From NCBI GenBank assembly GCA_023227835.1, contig JALOCI010000070.1, forward strand, positions 1 through 11,656: a DNA stretch of 11,656 nt, given 5' to 3'. Positions 5,427-11,290 of the stretch are shown piece after piece; positions within the stretch are counted from its first letter, which is position 1, and the number at the start of each line of letters is the position of its first letter. The DNA is from Bacteroidales bacterium. Lineage in GTDB: Bacteria > Bacteroidota > Bacteroidia > Bacteroidales > UBA932. The position numbers and the translations under genes were made by a program. The notes under the pieces were generated by a model that saw only the letters and a list, made by a program, of their open reading frames with translations, had not been told where the DNA came from and did no database searches.

Positions 5427-5635
5427 AGTACGCCATCCACAACACGACGCCGAAGAACACGGCTCAGAGCCGGGTCAACTGCTCGGTCTGCAAGCGGAAG
5501 GGCAGCTCGGTCCTGGCATACACGCTGGACGAGAACCTGAGAGTGATCGATGTCCGGCTGCTCTGCAACGCGTGTAGGACGCGGATGCACTACTCGATAT
5601 TCCATCAAGCGCGCGGGGAGATGATGAGCACGTGA
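5423..5635 (+). CDS. Small zinc-ribbon protein, 70 aa
   Basis: Two CxxC pairs, CSVC (20-23) and CNAC (48-51), separated by a 24-residue beta-like stretch (AYTLDENLRVIDVRLL), form a typical treble-clef or zinc-ribbon frame. The N-terminus is Thr/Asn-rich and the C-terminus is a short helix (YSIFHQARGEMM). The ATG overlaps the preceding stop (ATGA) and the stop overlaps the next GTG (GTGA). Function is unknown; a nucleic-acid or host-protein binder would fit its neighbours. Confidence 0.75.
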   Translation: MKYAIHNTTPKNTAQSRVNCSVCKRKGSSVLAYTLDENLRVIDVRLLCNACRTRMHYSIFHQARGEMMST

Positions 5636-5880
5636 GAGAGGGTGTACGACAACAGGTGGAGCAGCGGGCCGGGGAGCTGGGCGTGCCGGTCGAGGTGTAT
5701 CTCAAGACCATCGAGGGCTCCCTGCATCTGTTGGGGGCGACCCTCGCGGAGGCATTCCAGCCGCTTCTCGAGGCGGAATTACGCGCTGCCCGGACCATCG
5801 TGGAGGCGTTCGAGTCGATTTCCCGGGTCACCCCCAAGCCGACTAGATGGCAGCGGTTCAAGAGGTGGGTGCGTGGCTAG
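5632..5880 (+). CDS. Small helical protein, 82 aa
   Basis: The GTG start overlaps the preceding stop by four bases. The product is almost entirely helical: a charged N-terminus (REGVRQQVEQRAGELGVPVE), an amphipathic middle (GSLHLLGATLAEAFQPLLEA) and a strongly basic Trp-containing end (TRWQRFKRWVRG). The basic C-terminus could bind nucleic acid or a membrane surface. No family is recognised. Its stop overlaps the GTG start of the replisome-organiser gene by eight bases, so the two are probably made together. Confidence 0.65.
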   Translation: MREGVRQQVEQRAGELGVPVEVYLKTIEGSLHLLGATLAEAFQPLLEAELRAARTIVEAFESISRVTPKPTRWQRFKRWVRG

Positions 5881-6658
5881 ACAGCGCTTCATCTGGCCGG
5901 ACATTTGGAGCGATCCGAACTTCGCCAAGCTGAGCTCGGACGGCAAGGTCCTCTACATCGGGCTGTTCTCGAACGCCGACGATGAGGGTCGAATCATGGC
6001 CGATCCGGCCTACCTGAAGAGCGTCATTTGGCCGCTCGAGAATGGTAAAGATTGGCAATCCGTGGCAAAAGCTGTACAAGAAGTGGTCAAGACGATGCAT
6101 TGCGTTGGCACGTACTCGGTTCGCGGAGTGCCTTTAATCCAACTGCGAAACTGGCACAAATGGCAGACACCGAAGTATCCACAGCCATCGAAACTCCCTG
6201 CACCTCGCAGGTTTATCTCCCATGTCATAGGCCCAAACGATTCCGGGAAGTATTCCTGGAACCGTTCCGGGAATGATTCCGTCAACGTTCCCGGAACGTT
6301 CCCGGAACGTTCCCCCACGGGAAGGGTAGGGCAGGGAAGAGATAAGAAAAGCTGTAAACGTAGTAAGGGTAATAGCGCGGCGAGCGTCGGGATTAACAAT
6401 CTCAACACAGCTGTAGAGATTGCACTGCAACGGCTCTTCTCCGAGATCGACGAGCCGGCGAAGCAGATGAGCAGCCTACGGTCGTGGCTCGAGACACAGC
6501 AGGTCTCAGCTCAACTGATCGATGAGGCCCGAGAAGCGCTGGTCAAGAAGAAGGCCAAGGCTGCGATCAAGAACGCCTGCGGCTACGTCATCGAGACAGT
6601 GAAGGCGAAGAGCAAGCAGGCTAGTGAGGAGGATGGCGAGGATGATATTCCGTTCTGA
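5873..6658 (+). CDS. Phage replisome-organiser-like replication initiation protein
   Basis: Residues 5-55 (FIWPDIWSDPNFAKLSSDGK, LYIGLFSNADDEGRI, ADPAYLKSVIWP) match the winged-helix N-terminal domain I know from phage replisome organisers and DnaD/DnaT-like initiators, which bind the origin and bring in helicase or loader. Residues 95-113 (WHKWQTPKYPQPSKLPAP) end that domain. Residues 120-170 are polar and probably disordered; their DNA contains the phased repeats described separately. Residues 175-245 are a helical C-terminal domain, and the protein ends EEDGEDDIPF, like the acidic tip of bacterial SSB. The GTG at 5873 is chosen because it gives the conserved MARQRFIWPDIW start and eight bases overlap the previous gene; the frame is open back to 5642, but that part is a shadow of the previous gene. 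Confidence 0.82.
   Translation: MARQRFIWPDIWSDPNFAKLSSDGKVLYIGLFSNADDEGRIMADPAYLKSVIWPLENGKDWQSVAKAVQEVVKTMHCVGTYSVRGVPLIQLRNWHKWQTPKYPQPSKLPAPRRFISHVIGPNDSGKYSWNRSGNDSVNVPGTFPERSPTGRVGQGRDKKSCKRSKGNSAASVGINNLNTAVEIALQRLFSEIDEPAKQMSSLRSWLETQQVSAQLIDEAREALVKKKAKAAIKNACGYVIETVKAKSKQASEEDGEDDIPF
6241..6316 (+). repeat. Phased TTCCNGGAA iterons inside the replication gene
   Basis: Seven units begin with TTCC at 6241, 6253, 6265, 6277, 6288, 6299 and 6310, giving steps of 12, 12, 12, 11, 11 and 11 bases, about one helical turn. Five are exact TTCCNGGAA, a palindrome around one central base (units 1, 2, 3, 5, 6). Unit 4 is TTCCGTCAA and unit 7 is cut to TTCCCCC. The last three lie in an 11-bp direct repeat, AACGTTCCCGG. 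An 11-base step does not keep the reading frame, so the peptide does not repeat there. Confidence 0.8.
6241..6375 (+). other. Candidate origin of replication within the replication gene
   Basis: The iterons at 6241-6316 are followed at 6339-6375 by a purine-rich segment that is 25 A/T of 37 bases, unusually AT-rich here. Iterons plus an easily melted stretch inside the initiator gene is the arrangement of the lambda O gene and of several lactococcal phages. That this is the origin is inference from arrangement. Confidence 0.5.
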
Positions 6659-6667
6659 GGGGTGCTT

Positions 6668-6916
6668 ATGACCTACGCCGCCCTCCCTCCCGATCTCCGC
6701 GCCCTCTGCTTGGAAGTTCTGACCGTAAAGCAAATGGAGGTCGTTGAGCTTCGCTGCGCCAACCTTGGCAAGCGACGGGTCGCTCGTCATCTCGGCATCT
6801 CCCCAAGTGCCGTGACCGATCGAACCGAGGCGGCGATGAAGCGGCTCGAGAAGGCGTGCGCTCAACGTGGGATCGAACTACCGGCCCTGCTCTACGAGAT
6901 GAAGGAGGCAGCCTGA
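6668..6916 (+). CDS. Sigma-70 region-4-like helix-turn-helix protein, 82 aa
   Basis: Residues 18-63 (LTVKQMEVVELRCANLGKRR, then VARHLGISPSAVTDRTEAAM) form the HTH typical of sigma-factor region 4 and LuxR/FixJ output domains. The protein has no region 2 and so cannot be a full sigma factor. It may be an anti-sigma-like adaptor or a phage transcription regulator binding a -35-like element (inference). The ATG at 6668 is preferred, with GAGGGG at 6657-6662 ahead of it; GTG at 6662 is in frame and would add two residues. It follows the replication gene by nine bases and its stop overlaps the next ATG by one base. Confidence 0.72.
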   Translation: MTYAALPPDLRALCLEVLTVKQMEVVELRCANLGKRRVARHLGISPSAVTDRTEAAMKRLEKACAQRGIELPALLYEMKEAA

Positions 6917-7173
6917 TGTCCGCCCCACTCCTCTGGCTGAAGCACCATGTCTACGATCGCCAGTGTGAACGCGAGCTCGTTCGGATCTCGGTTGAGGTCG
7001 GCGAGGACGTGCCGTGCGTGGTTGGTATCGCGACGGCGGGTGGGGACGAGCGCCGGTTGCGCGGTATCCCGGTCGTCGGTGCTCGCGGGGTCGGTGGCGC
7101 GATCACTGGAACGCGGCCTGAAACCGAGACGATCCGGGCCGAAACCTTGTCAGAACGTGCGTTCGGGCGGTAA
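6916..7173 (+). CDS. Hypothetical protein, 85 aa
   Basis: The ATG overlaps the previous TGA by one base and has a strong GAAGGAGG at 6901-6908 with seven bases of spacing. The N-terminus (APLLWLKHHVYDRQ) and a beta-like segment (ERELVRISVEVGEDVPCVVG) are followed by a Gly/Arg-rich stretch (RLRGIPVVGARGVGGAITG). I do not recognise a family. Codon third positions are GC-rich in this frame, which supports it over a competing frame to 7210. It is the last gene before the only internal intergenic gap. Confidence 0.65.
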   Translation: MSAPLLWLKHHVYDRQCERELVRISVEVGEDVPCVVGIATAGGDERRLRGIPVVGARGVGGAITGTRPETETIRAETLSERAFGR

Positions 7174-7205
7174 CATCCGATGGTCATGCGATGATCTCCA
7201 CCAGC

Positions 7206-7228
7206 GGTAGGTCGATACCCGACCTACC
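7206..7228. promoter_or_regulatory. Perfect 9-bp inverted repeat, possible operator or hairpin
   Basis: GGTAGGTCG (7206-7214) and CGACCTACC (7220-7228) pair perfectly around a five-base loop. A third CCTACC follows at 7231-7236. There is no T-run, so a terminator is unlikely. It may be an operator with a third half-site, or an RNA hairpin. It lies in the 112-base gap between two gene blocks. Confidence 0.5.
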
Positions 7229-7260
7229 CACCTACCACTAGCGGAGCTGTCTCCAAAATC

Positions 7261-7285
7261 AGCCGCCCCACCGGGCGGCTTTCTC
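7261..7285 (+). terminator. Rho-independent terminator hairpin
   Basis: A perfect eight-base-pair GC-rich stem, AGCCGCCC (7261-7268) with GGGCGGCT (7273-7280), closes a CACC loop and runs into TTTCTC. On the other strand it is followed by GATTTTGG, so it might also work leftwards. The U-tract is short, so termination may be partial. The next ATG is at 7286, directly against it. Confidence 0.7.
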
Positions 7286-7489
7286 ATGCCCAAGCGAACC
7301 CCCCTTGTCAGAGTGGACTTGGCGAAGGACGTACCGCGCGCCCGTATCATGGCGACAGCCCGACGCCTTCGTCGAGCTGGAGAGCTCACCCCGGAGGACG
7401 CCCTGCGCCTCGCCGTGTTCGGGCCGTCGCACCGCGACTACTGGCTACCCAAAGAGGCCGTTGAGAAAGTGCTCGGGCGAGCCGCTTGA
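7286..7489 (+). CDS. Hypothetical basic protein, 67 aa
   Basis: The product starts with a basic segment (MPKRTPLVRVDLAKDVPRAR), then helices MATARRLRRAGELTPEDALR and YWLPKEAVEKVLGRA. The family is unknown. The start is unusual: the ATG is five bases after the terminator stem and there is no Shine-Dalgarno, so it could be leaderless, read through the hairpin, or begin instead at GTG 7313 or ATG 7349. Its stop overlaps a TTG start in a TTGA junction, which supports translation of the frame. Confidence 0.6.
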   Translation: MPKRTPLVRVDLAKDVPRARIMATARRLRRAGELTPEDALRLAVFGPSHRDYWLPKEAVEKVLGRAA

Positions 7490-7623
7490 GCCGCGCCCTC
7501 GTCATCGGTTCGGCCGGCAACGTCGGCCGCCCGCTCTGCTTCGTTTGCGGCAAGCCGGTAATCGGCTATCGCTTCCACCCCCGCCACGCGCCAGCGCCAA
7601 TCCATCCCGAGTGTGAGAAGTGA
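7486..7623 (+). CDS. Tiny zinc-finger protein, 45 aa
   Basis: A TTG at 7486 overlaps the stop of the previous gene (TTGA), and 45 codons follow to TGA 7621-7623. The product carries CFVCGKPV at 18-25 and a distant HPEC near the end, a Cys-Cys...His/Cys set that fits a small zinc knuckle of a type I know from actinophage genomes. The CxxC motif and overlaps at both ends support it, though the TTG start has no clear ribosome-binding site. Function is unknown. Confidence 0.6.
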   Translation: MSRALVIGSAGNVGRPLCFVCGKPVIGYRFHPRHAPAPIHPECEK

Positions 7624-7736
7624 AGCGGCGGTGCTCGGAATGCTCCACACCACTCCGCGGCCGGCGCCGCCACGGTTGGGTTACGGGGGACGGTAAAAGG
7701 GTGCTCTGCGCGATCTGCAACAAGAAGGCCAAATGA
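7620..7736 (+). CDS. Tiny zinc-ribbon protein, 38 aa
   Basis: The GTG at 7620 overlaps the previous stop (GTGA) and the stop overlaps the ATG of the glycosyltransferase gene (ATGA). The product has exactly two CxxC pairs, CSEC (5-8) and CAIC (30-33), separated by a basic linker (PLRGRRRHGWVTGDGKR), a minimal Cys4 ribbon with a Lys-rich tail. The junctions and clean ribbon make it likely to be real despite its size. It may bind RNA or DNA; no target is visible. Confidence 0.62.
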   Translation: MKRRCSECSTPLRGRRRHGWVTGDGKRVLCAICNKKAK

Positions 7737-8362
7737 GGGTGATCTCACTCGATGACATCGCCGCGGTCATAGTCACCAGGGGGGACGTTGATCTCGGGCC
7801 GATCGTTGCCACTCTCCCTTATACCGAGCTGGTGATCTGGAACGACCTCGAGCGCGGGTATAGCCGGGGCTGCTACGGGCGCTACCTCGCGGCGCTAGAG
7901 ACTGACAAGCCGGTCATCTACTACCAGGACGATGATCTGGTCTTCACCGCCCACAAAGAGCTCTTAGCGATGTACGAGCCCGGGCTGATGACGGTCAACA
8001 TGCCCTCGCCGTGGTACGAGCGGGCGGGTTACGACAAGCTCAACCAGGCGCTCGTGGGAGCTGGTTCGCTGGTTCCACGCGACCTTCCCTTCCCGGCGCT
8101 CGACCGCTACCTAGACGAATACCCGGAGGACGATCTCTTCTATCGCTACTGCGACGTGGCGGTGGGAATGCTAACGCCGTACAAGCGCATCGATCTCGGC
8201 TATGAGGTGCTCGCCTATGCGAGTGCGCCAGGACGGATCTACACCGGGAGCGGGGCGGCAGAACGCAAGGCGGAGATGCAGCGCCGGGTGATGGCGCTAC
8301 GTGAAGCCGGGTGGTACGAAGAACGCCGGCCGATGATTGTGGAGCGCTGTCTCCAATGCTGA
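7733..8362 (+). CDS. Glycosyltransferase-like protein (GT-A type), paralogue 1
   Basis: The 209-residue protein has an N-terminal strand-helix unit (IAAVIVTRGDVDLGPIVATL), a middle strand ending in IYYQDDDLV with D66-D67-D68, the metal/nucleotide-sugar-binding DxD of GT-A enzymes, then a YEPGLMTVNMP segment and an acidic PEDDLFYRYCDVAV segment. This matches a family I recall from actinobacteriophages annotated as glycosyltransferases. It probably moves a sugar from a nucleotide donor; acceptor and sugar are unknown. It is clearly paralogous to the protein at 9722-10315, with the same order of motifs and the same DDD position. The ATG overlaps the previous stop by four bases, and its own stop overlaps the next start by seven. 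Confidence 0.78.
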   Translation: MRVISLDDIAAVIVTRGDVDLGPIVATLPYTELVIWNDLERGYSRGCYGRYLAALETDKPVIYYQDDDLVFTAHKELLAMYEPGLMTVNMPSPWYERAGYDKLNQALVGAGSLVPRDLPFPALDRYLDEYPEDDLFYRYCDVAVGMLTPYKRIDLGYEVLAYASAPGRIYTGSGAAERKAEMQRRVMALREAGWYEERRPMIVERCLQC

Positions 8363-9114
8363 GCGAGAAGCCAGTTATCGCGGTTATCGTGACTTGCTAC
8401 AACCAGGAAGACGTAATCGGTGACGCCGTTCGGTCGGTGCTCGCCCAGGCCACAGGCGACATCGACGCCAAGGTTTACGCGGTCATCTGCGACGACGGCT
8501 CTACGGATAACTCGCCCGCGATCCTGCGGGAGTTCGCAGACGAGAACCCAGAAAAGGTCCGTGTTGTCACCGTGACTAATCGCCATGTCGCGGGTGCCAT
8601 TAACGCCGCGCTGTTGGCGGTCCCCTGGGATACCGAGTTCGTCGTAACGCTCGGCGGCGATGATTGGCTCGCGGATAACTTCGTCGGCGAATGCCTCCAG
8701 GCGATTGGCGACGCCGACGCGGTGATCCCCTTGATGATCCACTACGCGAACCCGCACCACGGGTACGACGAAAAGGTGATGGTGGAGATACTCCACCCCA
8801 CCCTTGAGCAGATTTGGGAATGGGACGTCACCTATGCCTATGGCGTCGCCCTATTCCGGCGTAGCGTACTGATTGAGGCTGGCGGCTTTCACCCAGGGGT
8901 GGGCGGGAATTGCGACTGGGATATGTGGATCGACTTCGTTGCGCGCGGCTACAAGTTCGCCTACACAGACAAGACGTGGTTCTACTACCGCTATTCCCCC
9001 GACGGGCTGAATAGGCGCCGGACAAAGGATCAATGGGACGCTGAGCGTCGGGAAATGCGCCGCCACCATCGCCGAACCGGGCCGTTGCCCGGCCCAGAAT
9101 GGCCGAACTCATGA
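8356..9114 (+). CDS. Family 2 glycosyltransferase
   Basis: A 252-residue GT-A fold enzyme with the family 2 order: AVIVTCYNQEDVIGDAVRSV (9-28), CDDGSTDNSPAIL (45-57) with the nucleotide-binding Asp pair, the GGDDWL metal site at 100-105, and a late CDWDMWIDFVARGYK (186-200), which supplies the acceptor-side acidic residues. The usual core length is present, so it looks complete. There is no membrane segment, so it probably acts in the cytoplasm of the infected cell. The ATG at 8356 is chosen because it overlaps the preceding stop by seven bases; the frame is open back to 8311. Donor and acceptor cannot be told from the sequence. Confidence 0.88.
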   Translation: MLSEKPVIAVIVTCYNQEDVIGDAVRSVLAQATGDIDAKVYAVICDDGSTDNSPAILREFADENPEKVRVVTVTNRHVAGAINAALLAVPWDTEFVVTLGGDDWLADNFVGECLQAIGDADAVIPLMIHYANPHHGYDEKVMVEILHPTLEQIWEWDVTYAYGVALFRRSVLIEAGGFHPGVGGNCDWDMWIDFVARGYKFAYTDKTWFYYRYSPDGLNRRRTKDQWDAERREMRRHHRRTGPLPGPEWPNS

Positions 9115-9725
9115 ACCGAGACGTGAGACGGAAAGCCTTTTGGGTAGTTGACGATTTCGAGGAAGAACTCGCCTCCTACTGTGGAGCCCCGTACGCGGTG
9201 GCCGTTGATAGCTGCACCAACGCGCTCTTCCTGTCGCTCGTGCTCGAGGCGCGGCGGATGGGCGGCCCGCAGGAGTTGACATTGCCGGCGCGCACGTATG
9301 CCGGCGTCGCACAGGCGGCGCTCAATGCCGGTTGGAGTATTCGATGGGACCGCGGCGAATGGAGCGAGCAGTACACGATCCCGCCGACGCGGGTGGTCGA
9401 CGCGGCGCTCAACCTATCGCCCGGCAGTTATGAGCCCGGGACGCTGACGTGTCTTTCGTTCCATGCCGCGAAGCAACTCCCGGTTGGGATCGGCGGTGCT
9501 GTCTTGCTAGACGACGAGAACGATCGCCACTGGCTTCGCGGAGCTCGCATGGACGGCCGGCAAGAGGGCACCAACGAGGTAAGCCCGCAAAAGCCCGGAT
9601 ACCACTGTTTCATGCCGCCGGATGTTGCGGCGCGGGGACTCTGGCTACTGACGGCCCTGAAAGGCGAACCGTCACATCCGTGCAAACGCGATGCCTATCC
9701 AGACCTGGCGGTGCTGATCGGATGA
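9111..9725 (+). CDS. Minimal DegT/DnrJ/EryC1/StrS-type aminotransferase
   Basis: DegT-type enzymes are PLP-dependent sugar aminotransferases making amino sugars for glycans. In 204 residues I see the N-terminal DFEEELASYCGAPYAVAVDSC cofactor-site region (split at 20 residues here), LPARTYAGVAQAALNAG, VVDAAL with D97 (PLP pyridine Asp), and SFHAAKQLPVGIGGAVLLDD with K121, the expected Schiff-base Lys. After MDGRQEG and PGYHCFMPPDVAARGLWLL the protein ends ~150 residues short of the usual ~370, lacking most of the small C-terminal domain. It could be a functional compact phage form or a degraded enzyme. The ATG at 9111 sits in the ATGA overlap; ATG 9099 is the alternative. Numbering is from 9111. 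Its place between glycosyltransferases supports a sugar role. Confidence 0.75.
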   Translation: MNRDVRRKAFWVVDDFEEELASYCGAPYAVAVDSCTNALFLSLVLEARRMGGPQELTLPARTYAGVAQAALNAGWSIRWDRGEWSEQYTIPPTRVVDAALNLSPGSYEPGTLTCLSFHAAKQLPVGIGGAVLLDDENDRHWLRGARMDGRQEGTNEVSPQKPGYHCFMPPDVAARGLWLLTALKGEPSHPCKRDAYPDLAVLIG

Positions 9726-10315
9726 TCACTCCAGCCGACGTTTCGGCCGTACTGGTCACTCGCGGGGATGTCGATCTTTCCCGGATCTTAGAATCGATCA
9801 GCGCTGCGGGTATAAGCGAGACAGTGGTCTGGGACAATTCCCGCCGCGAGGACTGGAAGTTGTTTGGTCGGTACGTCGGCATGGCCGAATGCAAGCGCGA
9901 CGTTGTATACGTCCAAGACGACGACATTTTCGTTCCGCCTGCGACGATCAAAGGGCTAGTCGAAGCGTACGAGCCCGGCGTTATCACAGCCAACATGAGC
10001 GAGGGATGGGCCGAGCACCGCGATATGCTCGATGCCGTCCAGATCGGCGCCGGCGGCATCATGGACAGGGCCATCCCGCCGAGGGCGTTCGCGAGGTACG
10101 ACGCCCTATTCCCCAGGGATGACCTGTTCTATCTCTACACGGACACCATCGTTTCGATCCCCTCAAAGATCAAGAGGGTCGACCTGCCTCTCGAAGTGTT
10201 GGGCTGGGGATATGCGCCAAACCGGATGAACGCGCTGCCCGACTTCGCAGAATGCCTAGCCGAATCCATCAGGCGCGGACGCGCGGTGCGTGACGCTAAT
10301 GGTGGGAAGGAATGA
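9722..10315 (+). CDS. Glycosyltransferase-like protein (GT-A type), paralogue 2
   Basis: This 197-residue protein is a paralogue of 7733-8362. It shares AV(I/L)VTRGDVDL near the N-terminus, GRY followed by VVYVQDDDIF with D66-D67-D68, YEPGV(I)TANM, RDDLFYLYTDTIV, and a VDLPLEVLGWGYAPNRM end that is better conserved than in paralogue 1. The residue numbers of the DDD triad are the same. It is likely to transfer a sugar, perhaps with a different acceptor. The ATG at 9722 is in the ATGA overlap with the aminotransferase; the frame is open to 9449, but that part is a shadow. The sequences differ too much for a recent duplication; I infer an old one, or two separate acquisitions. Confidence 0.78.
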   Translation: MITPADVSAVLVTRGDVDLSRILESISAAGISETVVWDNSRREDWKLFGRYVGMAECKRDVVYVQDDDIFVPPATIKGLVEAYEPGVITANMSEGWAEHRDMLDAVQIGAGGIMDRAIPPRAFARYDALFPRDDLFYLYTDTIVSIPSKIKRVDLPLEVLGWGYAPNRMNALPDFAECLAESIRRGRAVRDANGGKE

Positions 10316-10318
10316 CCG

Positions 10319-10588
10319 TTGCACGGACTAGGGAAACCGATCTCGGTCTGCTCGAAGCACATCAAGCCACTCGACTGTCCGAACGGCTGCCTAGGGGTGG
10401 AGATCGATGAAACGATCGAGTTCGAGTCGGTCACACACAACGGTTGCGCTATTTGTCGGAAATCATCGAGCGGCCGACCGCTCAGGATACTTCGTAAGTG
10501 CGATCACCCGCGCTGCTACGGGCGTTTCCACGTCTCGTCTTTTGACGAGCTTCACATCGCCGATCTCCTGCCGAAACGCAGAAAGTAA
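10319..10588 (+). CDS. Cysteine/histidine-rich zinc-binding protein, 89 aa
   Basis: Residues form three clusters: C11/H14, C20/C24, CAIC (43-46), then C61/H63/C66 with basic residues (RILRKCDHPRCYGRF). This suggests two zinc sites. The start is a TTG at 10319, supported by GAAGGA at 10306-10311 with a seven-base spacer; no ATG or GTG fits as well. The TAA stop is immediately followed by the next ATG. The family is not recognised. Its place inside the sugar module, between paralogue 2 and a GT2-like enzyme, does not establish a role. Confidence 0.65.
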   Translation: MHGLGKPISVCSKHIKPLDCPNGCLGVEIDETIEFESVTHNGCAICRKSSSGRPLRILRKCDHPRCYGRFHVSSFDELHIADLLPKRRK

Positions 10589-11290
10589 ATGAAGATCTCC
10601 GCCACCCTCGCTTGGTATCACGAAGACCCCGCCATGCTCGAACGCTGCGTGCGCTCACTCGAAGGTATAGCCGACGAACTGATTGCAGTAGATGGGCGCT
10701 GGCGCTACTTCAACGAGGAAGCAGACGGCGCTCTATCCAGCAACGAGGAAGTGGCAGCGATCCAACGCGCAGCGAACGAGATCGGTTTGCCTCGCATGAT
10801 CGTCCGTAACGACGAGGTGTGGGAGTCGCAGGTTGCTAAACGCACATTCATGTGTGAGGCAGCGATAGCGGCGGGAGCGGATTGGATCCTCATCATCGAC
10901 GCAGACGAGTACATCGAGAAGGTAGACGTGGACGCTTTCAGGGGGGCACTTGAAACGACCCCCCTCGACGCGGTGATGGTCATGCACAGACGCGGGGCGC
11001 CCGCGCTTCAGAACCCCAGACCTATCCGCCGCCTCTACCGGGCATCAACGGGCGTCCATGTGGAGACGGCACACATGGGGTACAGAACAAGGGACGGGCG
11101 CTGGCTGCACGGGGATCATGCGCACGTAAACCTAGAGCCCACCCTAGACCTCTCCCCCCACCTGACCATCCATCACGCCGTGCTTGGCCGCACACCCGAG
11201 CGCCTCAAGATGAGAGAGGACTACTGCATGGAGCGCAGACGCCGGCAGATAGAGAAGTGGCCGGCACCGGCAGCAGGTGTACGAGCATGA
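10589..11290 (+). CDS. GT2-like glycosyltransferase, 233 aa
   Basis: The protein begins MKISATLAWYHEDPAMLERC, the TLxxYHEDP first strand of family 2-type enzymes, then ELIAVDGRWRYF, and LIIDADEYIE (101-110) with D104-A105-D106, the metal site. The C-terminal half contains RRLYRASTGVHV, HGDHAHVN and LTIHHAVLGRTPERLKMREDYCMERR, which resembles the acceptor part of SunS/related GT2 enzymes. The length is within the family's range. The ATG follows the previous TAA with no space; the Shine-Dalgarno is weak (GAAAG), so translation may rely on coupling. The product is probably cytoplasmic. Substrates are unknown. Confidence 0.8.
   Translation: MKISATLAWYHEDPAMLERCVRSLEGIADELIAVDGRWRYFNEEADGALSSNEEVAAIQRAANEIGLPRMIVRNDEVWESQVAKRTFMCEAAIAAGADWILIIDADEYIEKVDVDAFRGALETTPLDAVMVMHRRGAPALQNPRPIRRLYRASTGVHVETAHMGYRTRDGRWLHGDHAHVNLEPTLDLSPHLTIHHAVLGRTPERLKMREDYCMERRRRQIEKWPAPAAGVRA

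Noticed and set aside
5642..5872. N-terminal extension of the replication protein
   Set aside because: The extension is Cys/Arg/Ser-rich shadow of the 82-aa gene; conserved residues begin at the GTG 5873.
6947..7210. Reading frame of 87 codons overlapping the gene at 6916-7173
   Set aside because: It starts inside the gene with the strong GAAGGAGG site, gives a Ser/Arg-rich product with no motif, and third positions favour the 6916 frame.
8239..8796. 185-codon minus-strand frame
   Set aside because: It is antisense to two glycosyltransferase genes with clear motifs, and is expected in GC-rich coding DNA.
9449..9721. N-terminal extension of glycosyltransferase paralogue 2
   Set aside because: It lies inside the aminotransferase gene; alignment to paralogue 1 begins at ATG 9722.
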